Positions 21,003-32,260 of a stretch of DNA of 64,000 bases are shown in pieces. Made by a program: the position numbers and the translations under genes. Every line of letters starts with the position of its first letter. The first letter of the stretch is position 1. The stretch covers positions 473,791 through 537,790 of the forward strand of contig CACGUZ010000001.1 in assembly GCA_902576375.1 (NCBI GenBank), read 5' to 3'. The stretch is from an uncultured Pelagibacteraceae bacterium. GTDB taxonomy: Bacteria; Pseudomonadota; Alphaproteobacteria; Pelagibacterales; Pelagibacteraceae. The notes under the pieces were generated by a model. That model ran no database searches. It was not told the origin of the DNA and saw only the letters and a list, made by a program, of their open reading frames with translations.

Positions 21003-21049
21003 ACATAATATTTAGTATATTAACACCAAGCGCACACAACATATAGTTG
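21003..21049 (+). promoter_or_regulatory. candidate tandem NrdR boxes (ACATAATATTTAGTAT at 21003-21018; ACACAACATATAGTTG at 21034-21049)
   Basis: two matches to the acaCwAtATaTwGtgt-type consensus, starts 31 bp apart, upstream of the RNR operon. Confidence 0.7.
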
Positions 21050-21083
21050 TTTTCGCTATATTAACAAGATATATTAACAAAAA

Positions 21084-23024
21084 ATGAATAAAATACTATC
21101 GCAGGCATTAAAGAAAGCTGTCTCTGAATATAGCCCTAAGGTCAATGAAGTCCAAAAAAGCAATAGACCAGATTTATTCTCTTTAAATAACGAAACCGAG
21201 TTATTTCAAAATGATAAGGGCATAATAATTAAAATTGACCGATCAAAAGATGTAAACTTAACTGATTTTGGTAAGGCAACTTTAAAAGACAGATACCTTG
21301 GTCACAATGAATCTTTTCAAGATTTATTTGCGAGAGTAGCTAGTACATATGCAGATGACAATTTGCATGCGCAAAGAATTTATAATTATATAAGTAACCT
21401 CTGGTTCATGCCAGCTACACCTGTTTTGTCTAATGGTGGAACTAAAAGAGGATTACCAATTTCATGTTTTTTAAATGAAGCATCAGATAGCTTAGGTGGT
21501 ATTCTAGATCTTTGGAGTGAAAATGTTTGGTTAGCTGCAAAAGGTGGAGGTATTGGAAGTTATTGGGGAAATTTAAGATCAATAGGTGAGAAGATTGGTA
21601 AAGTAGGAAAAACTTCTGGGATTATTCCGTTTATAAAAGTGATGGACTCATTAACTATGGCAATCAGCCAGGGTTCATTAAGAAGAGGATCTGCAGCATG
21701 TTATCTTCCAATTGACCATCCTGAAATAGAAGAGTTTATGGAAATGAGAAGACCAACTGGTGGTGATCCGAACAGAAAAGCATTAAATTTACACCACGGT
21801 GTTTTAGTTTCAGATGCATTTATGCGAGCTGTAGAAAATGATGAGCAATGGGCATTAAAGAGTCCTGCTGACGGAACTATTCAACAAACTATATCTGCAA
21901 GAAATTTATGGATTAGATTATTAACAGCGAGAATTGAAACAGGTGAACCTTACATTATTTACATCGATACTGTTAATAGACAAATACCGCAACATCATAA
22001 GCTTGCAAACCTTACAGTGAAAACTTCAAACCTTTGCAGTGAAATAACTTTACCTACTGGTATCGATAAAGATGGAAGAGATAGAACAGCTGTTTGTTGT
22101 TTGTCTTCATTAAATTTAGAAAAGTATGATGAGTGGAAAGATGATCCAGATATGATTGGAGATGTAATGAGATTTTTAGATAATGTTTTATCTGATTTTA
22201 TTAACAAAGCTCCTGAGCAATTTAAAGATGCTAAATACTCTGCTGAGAGAGAAAGAAGTGTTGGGTTAGGAGTGATGGGTTTCCATTCTTTCTTGCAGAA
22301 AAAAAGAATTCCACTTGAGTCTGTTATGGCAAAGTCATGGAATAAAAAGATTTTTAAAAATATTCATGAAAAGGTAAACCAAGCCTCAAAAGATTTAGCT
22401 GAAGAAAGAGGTGCATGTCCAGATGCTGCAGAATATGGTTTTAAAGAAAGGTTTTCAAACAAAACTGCAATTGCACCAACTGCATCTATTTCAATAATCT
22501 GCGGAGGTGCATCACCAGGAGTAGAACCTATTGCAGCTAACAGTTATACTCACAAAACTTTGTCAGGATCTTTCAATGTAAGAAATAGATATCTTGAGGA
22601 GATTTTGGAAAGTCACGGTAAGAATGATGATGAAACATGGTCAACAATAACTACTAATCAAGGTTCAGTTTCGCATCTAGATTTTTTAACTGATTTAGAA
22701 AAAGATGTTTTTAAAACTGCTTTTGAATTAAATCAAAAATGGATTATTGAGTTGAGTGGTGATAGGACACCATTTATTTCTCAAGCACAATCAGTCAATT
22801 TGTTTTTACCAGCAGACGTTCACAAAAAAGAATTACATAGAATTCATTTTGATGCATGGAAAAAAGGTTTGAAAAGCCTTTATTACTGTAGGTCAAAATC
22901 AATTCAAAGAGCTGAAAATATCAATAATGCTCAATCAACTGATATTACAGCTAATGTATATAAATCTAAAAATCAACAAACTAACGAAGAACCAGAATAC
23001 GAGGAGTGTTTATCATGTCAGTAG
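21084..23024 (+). CDS. nrdA: ribonucleoside-diphosphate reductase subunit alpha (class I)
   Basis: LPISCFLNEASDS, NLCSEITLP, C-terminal ECLSCQ. Confidence 0.93.
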   Translation: MNKILSQALKKAVSEYSPKVNEVQKSNRPDLFSLNNETELFQNDKGIIIKIDRSKDVNLTDFGKATLKDRYLGHNESFQDLFARVASTYADDNLHAQRIYNYISNLWFMPATPVLSNGGTKRGLPISCFLNEASDSLGGILDLWSENVWLAAKGGGIGSYWGNLRSIGEKIGKVGKTSGIIPFIKVMDSLTMAISQGSLRRGSAACYLPIDHPEIEEFMEMRRPTGGDPNRKALNLHHGVLVSDAFMRAVENDEQWALKSPADGTIQQTISARNLWIRLLTARIETGEPYIIYIDTVNRQIPQHHKLANLTVKTSNLCSEITLPTGIDKDGRDRTAVCCLSSLNLEKYDEWKDDPDMIGDVMRFLDNVLSDFINKAPEQFKDAKYSAERERSVGLGVMGFHSFLQKKRIPLESVMAKSWNKKIFKNIHEKVNQASKDLAEERGACPDAAEYGFKERFSNKTAIAPTASISIICGGASPGVEPIAANSYTHKTLSGSFNVRNRYLEEILESHGKNDDETWSTITTNQGSVSHLDFLTDLEKDVFKTAFELNQKWIIELSGDRTPFISQAQSVNLFLPADVHKKELHRIHFDAWKKGLKSLYYCRSKSIQRAENINNAQSTDITANVYKSKNQQTNEEPEYEECLSCQ

Positions 23025-24031
23025 CAGAGAAAATCAAAGTAGAAAAAAAAGAAATTATCCAACCTAAAAAGATGGGTCTTTTAGTAGAAAATCCAGTTTA
23101 CAAACCATTTAGATACCCTTGGTGTTATGACGCTTGGTTAACGCAACAAAGGATCCATTGGTTACCTGAGGAGGTACCACTTGGTGATGATGTTAGAGAT
23201 TGGCAGAAAAATTTATCACAACCTGAAAAAAATCTTTTAACTCAAATTTTTAGATTTTTTACTCAAGCTGATGTTGAAGTTAATAACTGTTATTTAAGAC
23301 ATTACACAACTGTTTTTAAACCAACTGAAGTTTTAATGATGATGACAGCTTTTGCTGCAATGGAAACAGTTCATGTCGCTGCTTATTCTCATTTATTAGA
23401 TACTATTGGGATGCCAGAGTCAGAATATTCTGCATTTATGAAGTATAAGGAAATGAAAGACAAATATGATTACATGCAAGGATTTAATGTTAATTCAAAA
23501 GAAGACATTGCTAAAACTGTTGCAGTCTTTAGTGCTTTCACTGAAGGCCTACAGTTATTTGCAAGTTTTGCGATCCTTTTAAATTTCCCAAGACACAATA
23601 AGATGAAAGGAATGGGCCAAATAGTTACTTGGTCTGTAAGAGATGAAACTCTTCACTGCAATTCTATGATTAGAATTTTTAAAGAATTCATCAAAGAGAA
23701 TCCAGAAATCTGGACACCTAAATTAAAAAAAGAATTATATGAAGCTTGCAGAACTATTATTGAACATGAGGATGCCTTTATAGATTTAGCTTTTGAAATG
23801 GGTCCAATGGAAGGATTAACTGCAAAAGAGGTAAAAGACTATATTAGATTTATTGGTAATAGAAGACTAGTTCAACTAGGCTTGGAACCAATTTATGATG
23901 TACAAAAAAATCCACTTGGATGGTTAGATACAATGTTAAACGCAGTTGAGCACATGAACTTCTTTGAGGGTCGTGCAACTGAGTATTCTAAAGCATCTAC
24001 ACAAGGAACTTGGGTCGAAGCTTTTAGTTAA
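23015..24031 (+). CDS. nrdB: ribonucleoside-diphosphate reductase subunit beta
   Basis: METVHVAAYSHLL, VRDETLHCNSM ligand motifs; start placed at MSVAEK (track ORF begins 23006). Confidence 0.93.
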   Translation: MSVAEKIKVEKKEIIQPKKMGLLVENPVYKPFRYPWCYDAWLTQQRIHWLPEEVPLGDDVRDWQKNLSQPEKNLLTQIFRFFTQADVEVNNCYLRHYTTVFKPTEVLMMMTAFAAMETVHVAAYSHLLDTIGMPESEYSAFMKYKEMKDKYDYMQGFNVNSKEDIAKTVAVFSAFTEGLQLFASFAILLNFPRHNKMKGMGQIVTWSVRDETLHCNSMIRIFKEFIKENPEIWTPKLKKELYEACRTIIEHEDAFIDLAFEMGPMEGLTAKEVKDYIRFIGNRRLVQLGLEPIYDVQKNPLGWLDTMLNAVEHMNFFEGRATEYSKASTQGTWVEAFS

Positions 24032-25156
24032 TTATCTTTGATTTAATTGTAAAACTTTTCTGTGCTTGTTACCTTTGTAACTTGCAAGAGGTCTGATTAG
24101 TTTATTTGCAGCATGTTGCTCCATTATATGTGCTGACCAACCAGTTATTCTTGAAATGACAAATATTGGTGTAAAGAAATCTGTATCAAAACCCATTAAG
24201 TGATAAGTCGGTCCAGTAGGATAATCCACATTTGGATGGATGTTTTTTCTCTCAATCATTACTTTTTCAACAATGTCATAAATTTTTTCAAATTTTTTAT
24301 CTTTTTTAATTTTTGCTACCTTAGCAAAATATTTTCTCATAGTAGGAACTCTTGAGTCTCCACTTTTGTAAACTCTATGACCAAAACCCATAACAACCTC
24401 TTTGTTATCTAAGGCATCATTTATCCATTTAAGAGCGTTTTTAGGATCCTTAATTTTGTTCATCATATGCATTACTTCCTCATTAGCTCCGCCATGTAAT
24501 GGACCTTTTAAACTTGCTATTGCCCCAGTAATTGCACCGTGAATATCAGACAAGCTACTGGTAATAGTTCTTGCAGTAAAAGTTGAAACATTAAAGCTAT
24601 GCTCTGCATATAATATTAAAGACACATCAAAAGCTTTTACTATTTCTTTTTGAGGCACTTTTCCAAAACACATGTAAAAGAAGTTTTCTGCTATATTTAA
24701 ATTTTTTTTAGGTTTGATAATTTTTTTACCTTTTCTAATTCTGTAGAAAGCAGCTAATGCAGTAGGAGTTTTTGCAAGAATTCTAATTGCTTTTCTCATA
24801 TTTGCTTCAGGAGATGAGTCAGTTGTTTCTTTATCTTCTAAACCCATAATACTTACGGCTGTTCTAGCCACATCCATAGGATGAGATTTTTTAGGCATTT
24901 TTTTTATAACCGAGTATAAATCTTTAGATAATTCTCTATTATTTTTCTCCTCCTTTTCAAATTTTCTAAGCTGAATAGTATTCGGTAAATCTTTATTTAA
25001 AATAAGATAAGCCACTTCCTCAAATCTACAATATTCACAAAGATCTTGAGCAGCATAACCTCTATAAGTTAGAGAGTTAATTTCAGGCATTACTTTTGAG
25101 ACTTCTGTTTCGTCTACAACAATTCCTAATAAGCCTTTTTTAATATCATCACTCAT
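24032..25156 (-). CDS. prpC: 2-methylcitrate synthase/citrate synthase family
   Basis: GPLHGGANEEVMHMM, GFGHRVYKSGDSR; operon with prpB and prpD. Confidence 0.88.
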   Translation of the reverse strand: MSDDIKKGLLGIVVDETEVSKVMPEINSLTYRGYAAQDLCEYCRFEEVAYLILNKDLPNTIQLRKFEKEEKNNRELSKDLYSVIKKMPKKSHPMDVARTAVSIMGLEDKETTDSSPEANMRKAIRILAKTPTALAAFYRIRKGKKIIKPKKNLNIAENFFYMCFGKVPQKEIVKAFDVSLILYAEHSFNVSTFTARTITSSLSDIHGAITGAIASLKGPLHGGANEEVMHMMNKIKDPKNALKWINDALDNKEVVMGFGHRVYKSGDSRVPTMRKYFAKVAKIKKDKKFEKIYDIVEKVMIERKNIHPNVDYPTGPTYHLMGFDTDFFTPIFVISRITGWSAHIMEQHAANKLIRPLASYKGNKHRKVLQLNQR

Positions 25157-26052
25157 TAATCGTGACCATCGGTGTTAAAGTTATAAATTTTTTCATCCAA
25201 ACTATTATATTTCTCGTATTCCACAAGATCATATAAACGTTTTCTAGTTTGCATTTTATCAATAATGTTGTTTTGGTGTCCATTTGCATAAATGTCCCTC
25301 AGTCCATCCTCAACGTTTTTCATTGCTAACCTTTGAGTTGTAACAGGATAAATAACGATGTTGTAACCCAGTTCTTCTAATTGTTTATAATTTAATAATT
25401 TAGTTTTTCCAAATTCAGTCATATTGGCTAACAAATAACACGATAATTCTTTTCTAACTTTTTCAAAATCCTTTTCATCATGAAGCGCCTCAGGAAAAAT
25501 AATTTCTGCTCCGGCATCGATATAGGCCTTACATCTCTCGATCATTTTATCAATTCCCTCTACACTTTTTGCATCGGACCTTGCAATAATCTTAAAATTT
25601 TCATCTTTTTTTGCAGAAACACATTCTTTAATTTTTTTCACCATTGCATCTGTGGATATCAATTCTTTATTATCTAGATGTCCACATCTTTTTCTTTCGA
25701 TTTGATCTTCTAAATGAACTCCAGTAATTCCAAACTCTTCAAAAGTTTCTATAGTTTCTTTACATGATTTAAATCCTGTATCTATATCTACAATTGTAGG
25801 AAGATTTGTAACTCTAGAAATTAAGTACGACCGCGTACTAACATCTTGCAGTGTGGTTAATCCAATATCAGGAAATCCAAGATCATTTGCCATAACACCT
25901 CCTGAAACATAAACAGCATCGTAACCAATCTCCTCAATTAATTTTGCTGTTAAAGGATTATAAGCACCAGGAACTCTTAATATTTTTTTAGATTTTAATT
26001 TATCCGTAAAATCTTTCCTTTTTTGTATTGGTTCTTTTTCGACAAAATGCAT
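25156..26052 (-). CDS. prpB: methylisocitrate lyase
   Basis: VPGAYNPLTAKLIEEIGYDAVYVSGG, EDQIERKRCGHLDNK. Confidence 0.92.
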   Translation of the reverse strand: MHFVEKEPIQKRKDFTDKLKSKKILRVPGAYNPLTAKLIEEIGYDAVYVSGGVMANDLGFPDIGLTTLQDVSTRSYLISRVTNLPTIVDIDTGFKSCKETIETFEEFGITGVHLEDQIERKRCGHLDNKELISTDAMVKKIKECVSAKKDENFKIIARSDAKSVEGIDKMIERCKAYIDAGAEIIFPEALHDEKDFEKVRKELSCYLLANMTEFGKTKLLNYKQLEELGYNIVIYPVTTQRLAMKNVEDGLRDIYANGHQNNIIDKMQTRKRLYDLVEYEKYNSLDEKIYNFNTDGHD

Positions 26053-27554
26053 TAAAAAATTCCTTTTTTTAAATTTCGTTTAATTTTGCTCTTTTTAACA
26101 ACAATATTCAATCTATCTAATTGACCTGACTTTAGTTTTCTTAAGTTTTGCGCTGTTTTTAAAAATCTTTTTATTTCTTTTTTATCTAAAATATTCTCGG
26201 TAAGTGTTAAAAATTTGTTTATATAATTTTTTCTTTTGAATGGTCTTGAGCCATAAGGATGAGCATCTGCAACTCCTTGTTCTTCGGTAATTTTTTTTCC
26301 ATTTTTAAGGGTAATTGTGACTTTTGCACCAAAGGCTTTTTTTCTGGGGTTTGGGTCATGATATCTTTTGGTCCATTTTTTATCCTCATGTGTTTTGATT
26401 GATCTCCATATCTTAATTGTACTTTTTCTTTTTGCTCTGGTTTTCGAATAAGATTTTACATGATGCCAATTACCATCTTCTAAAGCTACAGCAAATATAT
26501 ACATTATTGAATGATCTAACGTTTCTCTACTTGCATTTGGATCCATTTTTTGAGGATCGTTTGCACCTGTACCAATCACATAATGAGTATGATGACTGGT
26601 ATAAATATCAATTTTTCTTATTTGGTTTAGATTAGATATTTTCTTTTTAAGTTTTTTTGCAAGATCAATTAATGCTTGAGATTGATATTCGGCAGAATAT
26701 TCTTTAGTGTAAGTTTCAAGAATAGCTTTCTTAGTCTCGTTTTTTTTTGGAAGTGGAACTCTATATAAAGCTTTTTTTCCATCCAAGATCCGTGCAATAA
26801 CACTATCTTCACCTTCATAAATTGGACTTGGAGCACCTTCACCACGCATAACTCTATCTACAGCCTCGATTGCAAGTTTACCGGCATGCGCTGGGGCATA
26901 AGCTTTCCAACTAGAGATTTCACCTTTTCTAGACTGTCTTGTTGAAATAGTTGTATGTAGAGCTTGTTGAACAGCTTGATAGATTGTTTCTGTATTTAGT
27001 CTTAACATCGATCCTATTCCAGCAGCAACACTTGGTCCTAAGTGAGCGATGTGGTCTACTTTATGTTTATGTAAACAAATTCCTTTAACTAAATTAACTT
27101 GCACTTCATAGGCAGTAATTATCCCTCTTAAAAGATCTAATCCACTTTTTTTATTTTGTTGCGCAACACTTATAAGGGGAGGAATATTATCACCAGGATG
27201 ACTGTAATCAGCTGCTAAAAATGTGTCATGAAAATCAAGTTCTCTTACAGCTGTTCCGTTGCTCCATGCTGCCCATTCACAATCAAATTTTAATTTATTA
27301 TCAACTCCAAATAATGTTGCACCATTTTTTCTTAAATGCCTCAGGGCCATCTCTCGGGATGAAATAACTGGACGTCTATTTAAAGAAGCTATCGCTACTG
27401 AAGCATTATCAATAATTCTATTAATCACCATCTCTATCGCTTCTTTATCTAACTTTGCATTATCACTTGCAATCTCTGCGATTTTCCAAGCCAGCTGTTT
27501 TTTTTTGGGTAAGTGAACTTTAGATGGGAAAACTTTTACGTTATGTATGATCAA
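26052..27554 (-). CDS. prpD: 2-methylcitrate dehydratase (MmgE/PrpD family)
   Basis: [68 protein letters not shown]. Confidence 0.9.
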   Translation of the reverse strand: MIIHNVKVFPSKVHLPKKKQLAWKIAEIASDNAKLDKEAIEMVINRIIDNASVAIASLNRRPVISSREMALRHLRKNGATLFGVDNKLKFDCEWAAWSNGTAVRELDFHDTFLAADYSHPGDNIPPLISVAQQNKKSGLDLLRGIITAYEVQVNLVKGICLHKHKVDHIAHLGPSVAAGIGSMLRLNTETIYQAVQQALHTTISTRQSRKGEISSWKAYAPAHAGKLAIEAVDRVMRGEGAPSPIYEGEDSVIARILDGKKALYRVPLPKKNETKKAILETYTKEYSAEYQSQALIDLAKKLKKKISNLNQIRKIDIYTSHHTHYVIGTGANDPQKMDPNASRETLDHSIMYIFAVALEDGNWHHVKSYSKTRAKRKSTIKIWRSIKTHEDKKWTKRYHDPNPRKKAFGAKVTITLKNGKKITEEQGVADAHPYGSRPFKRKNYINKFLTLTENILDKKEIKRFLKTAQNLRKLKSGQLDRLNIVVKKSKIKRNLKKGIF

Positions 27555-27605
27555 AAAAACTCCTAATTGAAAACTGTTCTAATAGTTAAAAAAAAATAAT
27601 CAATA

Positions 27606-28289
27606 TTAAAGATATTTTGTTACAATTTTTTCAATACCAATGAAGTCTTTTATTAAGTGATTATGGTAAATTTCAGCTGTATTTTTTTCCGTATAACCAT
27701 CCTCAAGTAAAATAACTGGAATTCCAGCAGCTTTTGCGGCGTTAGCATCTGTTTCACTATCGCCAATCATTAAAGTTTTTTTAAGGTCCCCATCTAAAAT
27801 TTCAACTACAGACGTTAAGTGTCTTGGATCAGGTTTACAATAATCAAATGTATTGTGACCCGCTACATATTCAAAAAAATCATAAATTCCAATTTTTTTT
27901 AAAAGATCAATTGCTAGATGTTCTTGTTTATTTGTGCAAACACCCATTGAAATTTTTTTTTCTTTTGACCATATTAAAAAATCTTTAACTCCATCAATTA
28001 ATTTACTTTCATTTACAATATTATTTCCGTAATACTCTACAAATTCTTTGACCATTTCTTTTTTAATTTTTTCATCCTGGACTTTTCCAAATTCTTTTTT
28101 TGCCTGACCCCATATAGATCGACCAAGCATTGCACCAGCACCTTGACCCACCAAGTTTCTTATTTCCTCAGTAGACTTGGTTGGATATCCAAATTTACTC
28201 ATAACATGATTGTGGGCCCTCATTAAGTCGGGAGCTGTATCCACTAAAGTGCCATCTAAATCAAAAAGAATTGTAAAAATTTGTTTCAT
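27606..28289 (-). CDS. gph: HAD family hydrolase (phosphoglycolate phosphatase-like)
   Basis: LFDLDGTLVDTAPDL, VCTNKQEH, MIGDSETDANAAKAAGIP. Confidence 0.85.
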   Translation of the reverse strand: MKQIFTILFDLDGTLVDTAPDLMRAHNHVMSKFGYPTKSTEEIRNLVGQGAGAMLGRSIWGQAKKEFGKVQDEKIKKEMVKEFVEYYGNNIVNESKLIDGVKDFLIWSKEKKISMGVCTNKQEHLAIDLLKKIGIYDFFEYVAGHNTFDYCKPDPRHLTSVVEILDGDLKKTLMIGDSETDANAAKAAGIPVILLEDGYTEKNTAEIYHNHLIKDFIGIEKIVTKYL

Positions 28290-28360
28290 AATTAAAAGTA
28301 TTTTTAAGAAATATTTTGTGAATTAAGAAAGGTATATACTTATTGTAAGTAATTTTCTAG

Positions 28361-28984
28361 ATGAAACAGTTACAAATAAACAAGCTACAGAATTCATTAA
28401 GAAATAAATTTTTGAAATCAAAAGTAAATATGATTGCTCCAGAAACAATCTATTTTTCTAAAGATACAAAAATTGGAAAAAATGTGACTATAGAACCATA
28501 TGTAGTTATTGGATCAAAAGTGAAGATTGGTAACAATGTTATTATTAAATCTTTCAGTCATTTAGAGAATTGTAAAATCGAAAATAAAGTTGAAATAGGT
28601 CCTTATGCACGAATAAGACCTGGTACCACTTTAAAGGAAGGATCTAAAATTGGAAACTTTGTTGAAATTAAAAAAAGTACTCTTGGAAAAAAATCTAAGG
28701 TAAATCATTTAACTTATATTGGCGACACCTCAATTGGTAAATCAGTTAACGTTGGAGCGGGGACAATTACGTGCAACTACGATGGGATAAAAAAATATAA
28801 AACTACAATAAAAGATAATGTTTTTATTGGCTCTAACTCTTCTTTAGTTGCCCCAATTACACTTGCAGAAAATAGTATAGTTGGAGCAGGATCAGTAATT
28901 ACCAGGAATGTAAGTAAAAAATCTCTAGCGCTCACTAGAAGCCAACAACTAGAGGTAAAAAATTATAAAAGAAAATCTAAATAA
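28361..28984 (+). CDS. GlmU C-terminal-like acetyltransferase (left-handed beta-helix), no uridyltransferase domain
   Basis: [35 protein letters not shown]; 207 aa only. Confidence 0.85.
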   Translation: MKQLQINKLQNSLRNKFLKSKVNMIAPETIYFSKDTKIGKNVTIEPYVVIGSKVKIGNNVIIKSFSHLENCKIENKVEIGPYARIRPGTTLKEGSKIGNFVEIKKSTLGKKSKVNHLTYIGDTSIGKSVNVGAGTITCNYDGIKKYKTTIKDNVFIGSNSSLVAPITLAENSIVGAGSVITRNVSKKSLALTRSQQLEVKNYKRKSK

Positions 28985-28986
28985 TT

Positions 28987-30807
28987 ATGTGTGGCATTAT
29001 TGGAATAAATAGTAATAGACCTGTTTCATCAACAATTATCAGTTCTTTAAAAAAATTAGAATACAGAGGATATGATTCAGCAGGTATAGCAACGCTTTCA
29101 AACAATGAAATTAACGAAGTTAAATCTGAAGGCAGAGTTGATAATCTTGAAAATAATCTATTAGTTCAAAAAATGGAAGGAACCATTGGTATAGGACATG
29201 TTCGTTGGGCTACACATGGATTGCCAAATAGTATTAATGCTCATCCTCACTCTTCACAAAATGTTTCTGTAGTTCATAATGGAATAATTGAAAATTCTAC
29301 TTTATTAAAAAAATTTTTGGTAAGTAAGGGTCATAAATTTAAGTCACAAACTGATACTGAAGTGATTGTACATTTGATTACGGAAAATTTAAAAACTGAA
29401 AATATTGTTAATTCAATTAAAAAAACTATCAAATCTCTTCATGGTAGTTTTGCACTTGGTATAATATTTAAAGATCAACCTGATTTAATTGTTGGTGCAA
29501 GAAGAGGATCTCCATTAGCTGTGGGGTATGGTCCAAATGAAAATTATTTAGGTTCAGATTCATATGCGCTTAAAGCAATGACGAATAAGATTACTTATTT
29601 AAATGACGGAGAATTTTGTATTATAAAAAAAGATCACGTTGAATTTTTTAATGAGGAAGGGGATAAGATAAATAAAAAAGTTTTAGAATTATCTTTAGAA
29701 GATGAAAAATATGACAAAGGTGATTACAAACATTTCATGGCTAAAGAAATAGAGGAACAACCGACAACATTAAAAAATGGAATTAATGAATATGTAGATA
29801 CTTTAAATAATGATATTAATATTTATAATTTTCCTTGGAAAATGAATGAAATTTCCTCAGTAACTTTAATTGGTTGTGGAACAGCCTATCATTCTTGTCT
29901 ACTTGCAAAATACTGGTTCGAAGAATTAACTTCATTAGATGTTAATGTAGATATTGCTTCAGAGTTTAGATATAGAAAAAACAGATTTAAGAAAGAGACT
30001 TTATATATATTTGTATCTCAATCTGGTGAAACAGCAGATACTTATGCAGCATTAGATTTGTGTAATCAAAATGATATGAAAACATGTGCTGTTGTAAATG
30101 TCATTGAGAGTTCTATTGCTAGAGACTCTAAATTTGTTTTACCAATACATTGTGGGACCGAGATAGGGGTTGCCTCTACCAAAGCCTTTTTGGGTCAAAT
30201 CCTTATATTATACATTTTAGCTTTAAAACTAGGATTATTAAGAAAAGATTTAAAAAAAGAGTTATTCAATGAAAAACTTAAAGATCTTAAATCTCTTCCT
30301 AAATTAGCAGAAAAGACTTTATTAACTGATAATAAGATACAGACAATATCTAATACCTTTAATGAGGCTAAAGGTTCAATGTTTTTAGGAAGAGGCTTTT
30401 CTTTTCCAATAGCATTAGAAGGTGCATTAAAATTAAAAGAACTATCTTATATTCACGCTGAAGGCTATCCAGCTGGTGAAATGAAACATGGACCACTTGC
30501 TCTTATCGAAGAAGGAATGCCGGTTGTTGTATTAGCGCCGAGAGACAATTATTATAAAAAAACTATTTCTAATATGCAGGAAGTTATTGCAAGAGGAGCA
30601 AAAGTTTTGCTAGTAACAAATAAAAGTAGTGATGAGGTGGTTTCAGAAAATATTTGGGAAAAAATAGAAGTTGAAAGTGCTAATGATGACCTTTTACCCT
30701 TTCTTTTAACAATACCTTTACAAAAATTAGCTTATTATTCAGCTCTCAAAAAAGGATTTGATATAGATAAGCCTAGAAATTTAGCTAAATCAGTAACCGT
30801 TGAATAA
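28987..30807 (+). CDS. glmS: glutamine-fructose-6-phosphate aminotransferase
   Basis: MCGIIGI, LEYRGYDSAGIA, AEGYPAGEMKHGPLALI. Confidence 0.96.
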   Translation: MCGIIGINSNRPVSSTIISSLKKLEYRGYDSAGIATLSNNEINEVKSEGRVDNLENNLLVQKMEGTIGIGHVRWATHGLPNSINAHPHSSQNVSVVHNGIIENSTLLKKFLVSKGHKFKSQTDTEVIVHLITENLKTENIVNSIKKTIKSLHGSFALGIIFKDQPDLIVGARRGSPLAVGYGPNENYLGSDSYALKAMTNKITYLNDGEFCIIKKDHVEFFNEEGDKINKKVLELSLEDEKYDKGDYKHFMAKEIEEQPTTLKNGINEYVDTLNNDINIYNFPWKMNEISSVTLIGCGTAYHSCLLAKYWFEELTSLDVNVDIASEFRYRKNRFKKETLYIFVSQSGETADTYAALDLCNQNDMKTCAVVNVIESSIARDSKFVLPIHCGTEIGVASTKAFLGQILILYILALKLGLLRKDLKKELFNEKLKDLKSLPKLAEKTLLTDNKIQTISNTFNEAKGSMFLGRGFSFPIALEGALKLKELSYIHAEGYPAGEMKHGPLALIEEGMPVVVLAPRDNYYKKTISNMQEVIARGAKVLLVTNKSSDEVVSENIWEKIEVESANDDLLPFLLTIPLQKLAYYSALKKGFDIDKPRNLAKSVTVE

Positions 30808-30836
30808 TAGAAAAACTCTGATACAACAATCTTGAG

Positions 30837-32222
30837 TTGAATATGAAAAATTGGAAAGTAAATAGCTGGAGAAAGTATCCTGTCAAACACATACCAACGT
30901 ATGGTGATGAGAAGGAGCTTAATAGTGTTTTAAACAAATTAAAAACATTTCCACCACTTGTATTTGCAGGTGAGACAAGACATTTAAAGGATCAATTGTC
31001 AAAAGTAGTTGATGGCAAAGCTTTTTTATTGCAAGGCGGTGACTGTGCCGAAAGTTTTGCAGAATTTCATCCTGACAATATAAGAGATACTTTTAAAGTA
31101 ATTCTTCAAATGGCTTTGGTGATGACATACTCTGCGTCTTTACCTATTGTAAAACTTGGAAGGATTGCTGGACAGTTTTCTAAACCAAGAAGTGCTCCAA
31201 CAGAAAAACAAGGTGATGTAGAATTACCAAGTTATTTAGGTGATAACATTAATGCAATAGACTTTAATGAAAAAGCTAGAAGACCTGATCCAAAAAGAAT
31301 GTATAAAGCTTATTCTCAATCAGCTTCAACGCTTAATTTACTTAGAGCATTTTCAAAAGGTGGTTTTGCAGATTTGAACAAAGTTCATTTATGGAATTTA
31401 GATTACATTAAAAAAAGTCCTCAAGCGAAAAAATTTAAAGATCTAGAGGATAAAATTGCTGATGCACTGGCTTTTATGGAAGCATGTGGAATAACTTCAG
31501 ACTTTAATAATAGATTATACACTGTAAATTTCTGGACATCACATGAAGCGTTGCACTTACCCTTTGAGGAAAGTATGACTAGAGTAGACTCTACTACTGG
31601 TGAGTATCACGATACATCTGCTCATTTTGTCTGGATTGGTGATAGAACAAGACAGTTAGATGGTGGACATGTTGAATTTTGTAGAGGAATAGAAAATCCT
31701 ATTGGAATAAAGTGTGGTCCTACTTCTAAACCTGAGGAGATTGCAAAAATTTGTGAAGTATTAAATCCAAAAAATGAAAAAGGTAAAATAACTTTAATCT
31801 CAAGATTTGGTCATCAAAATGTAGAAAAGTTTTTACCAAAGTTAATAAGACGAATTAAAAAAGAAGGTCTTAATGTTATTTGGTCATGTGATCCAATGCA
31901 TGGGAATACAATTGTATCAACTACTGGTTTTAAAACGAGACCATTTAACAATGTAGTTAATGAGGTCAAAAATGTTTTTGGCGTCCATCAGTCTGAGGGA
32001 TCATACGCAGGTGGTTTACATGTTGAAATGACTGGCCAAGATGTGACAGAGTGTACAGGTGGAGCTAGAAAAATATCTGATGCTGATTTATCAAGTAGAT
32101 ATCACACTCATTGTGACCCAAGATTGAATTCAGACCAGGCTTTAGAATTAGCCTTTTTAATTTCAGATGAGATTAAAAAGAATAGCAGCTATTCTAAAAA
32201 TGCTATTCAAGCGGCATCTTAA
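30837..32222 (+). CDS. class II 3-deoxy-7-phosphoheptulonate synthase
   Basis: FLLQGGDCAESF, GRIAGQFSKPRS, CDPMHGNT; start probably 30843. Confidence 0.94.
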   Translation: MNMKNWKVNSWRKYPVKHIPTYGDEKELNSVLNKLKTFPPLVFAGETRHLKDQLSKVVDGKAFLLQGGDCAESFAEFHPDNIRDTFKVILQMALVMTYSASLPIVKLGRIAGQFSKPRSAPTEKQGDVELPSYLGDNINAIDFNEKARRPDPKRMYKAYSQSASTLNLLRAFSKGGFADLNKVHLWNLDYIKKSPQAKKFKDLEDKIADALAFMEACGITSDFNNRLYTVNFWTSHEALHLPFEESMTRVDSTTGEYHDTSAHFVWIGDRTRQLDGGHVEFCRGIENPIGIKCGPTSKPEEIAKICEVLNPKNEKGKITLISRFGHQNVEKFLPKLIRRIKKEGLNVIWSCDPMHGNTIVSTTGFKTRPFNNVVNEVKNVFGVHQSEGSYAGGLHVEMTGQDVTECTGGARKISDADLSSRYHTHCDPRLNSDQALELAFLISDEIKKNSSYSKNAIQAAS

Positions 32223-32260
32223 GCTATTGCATAAAATTTTAAGATAGTTAGATATTTGTT

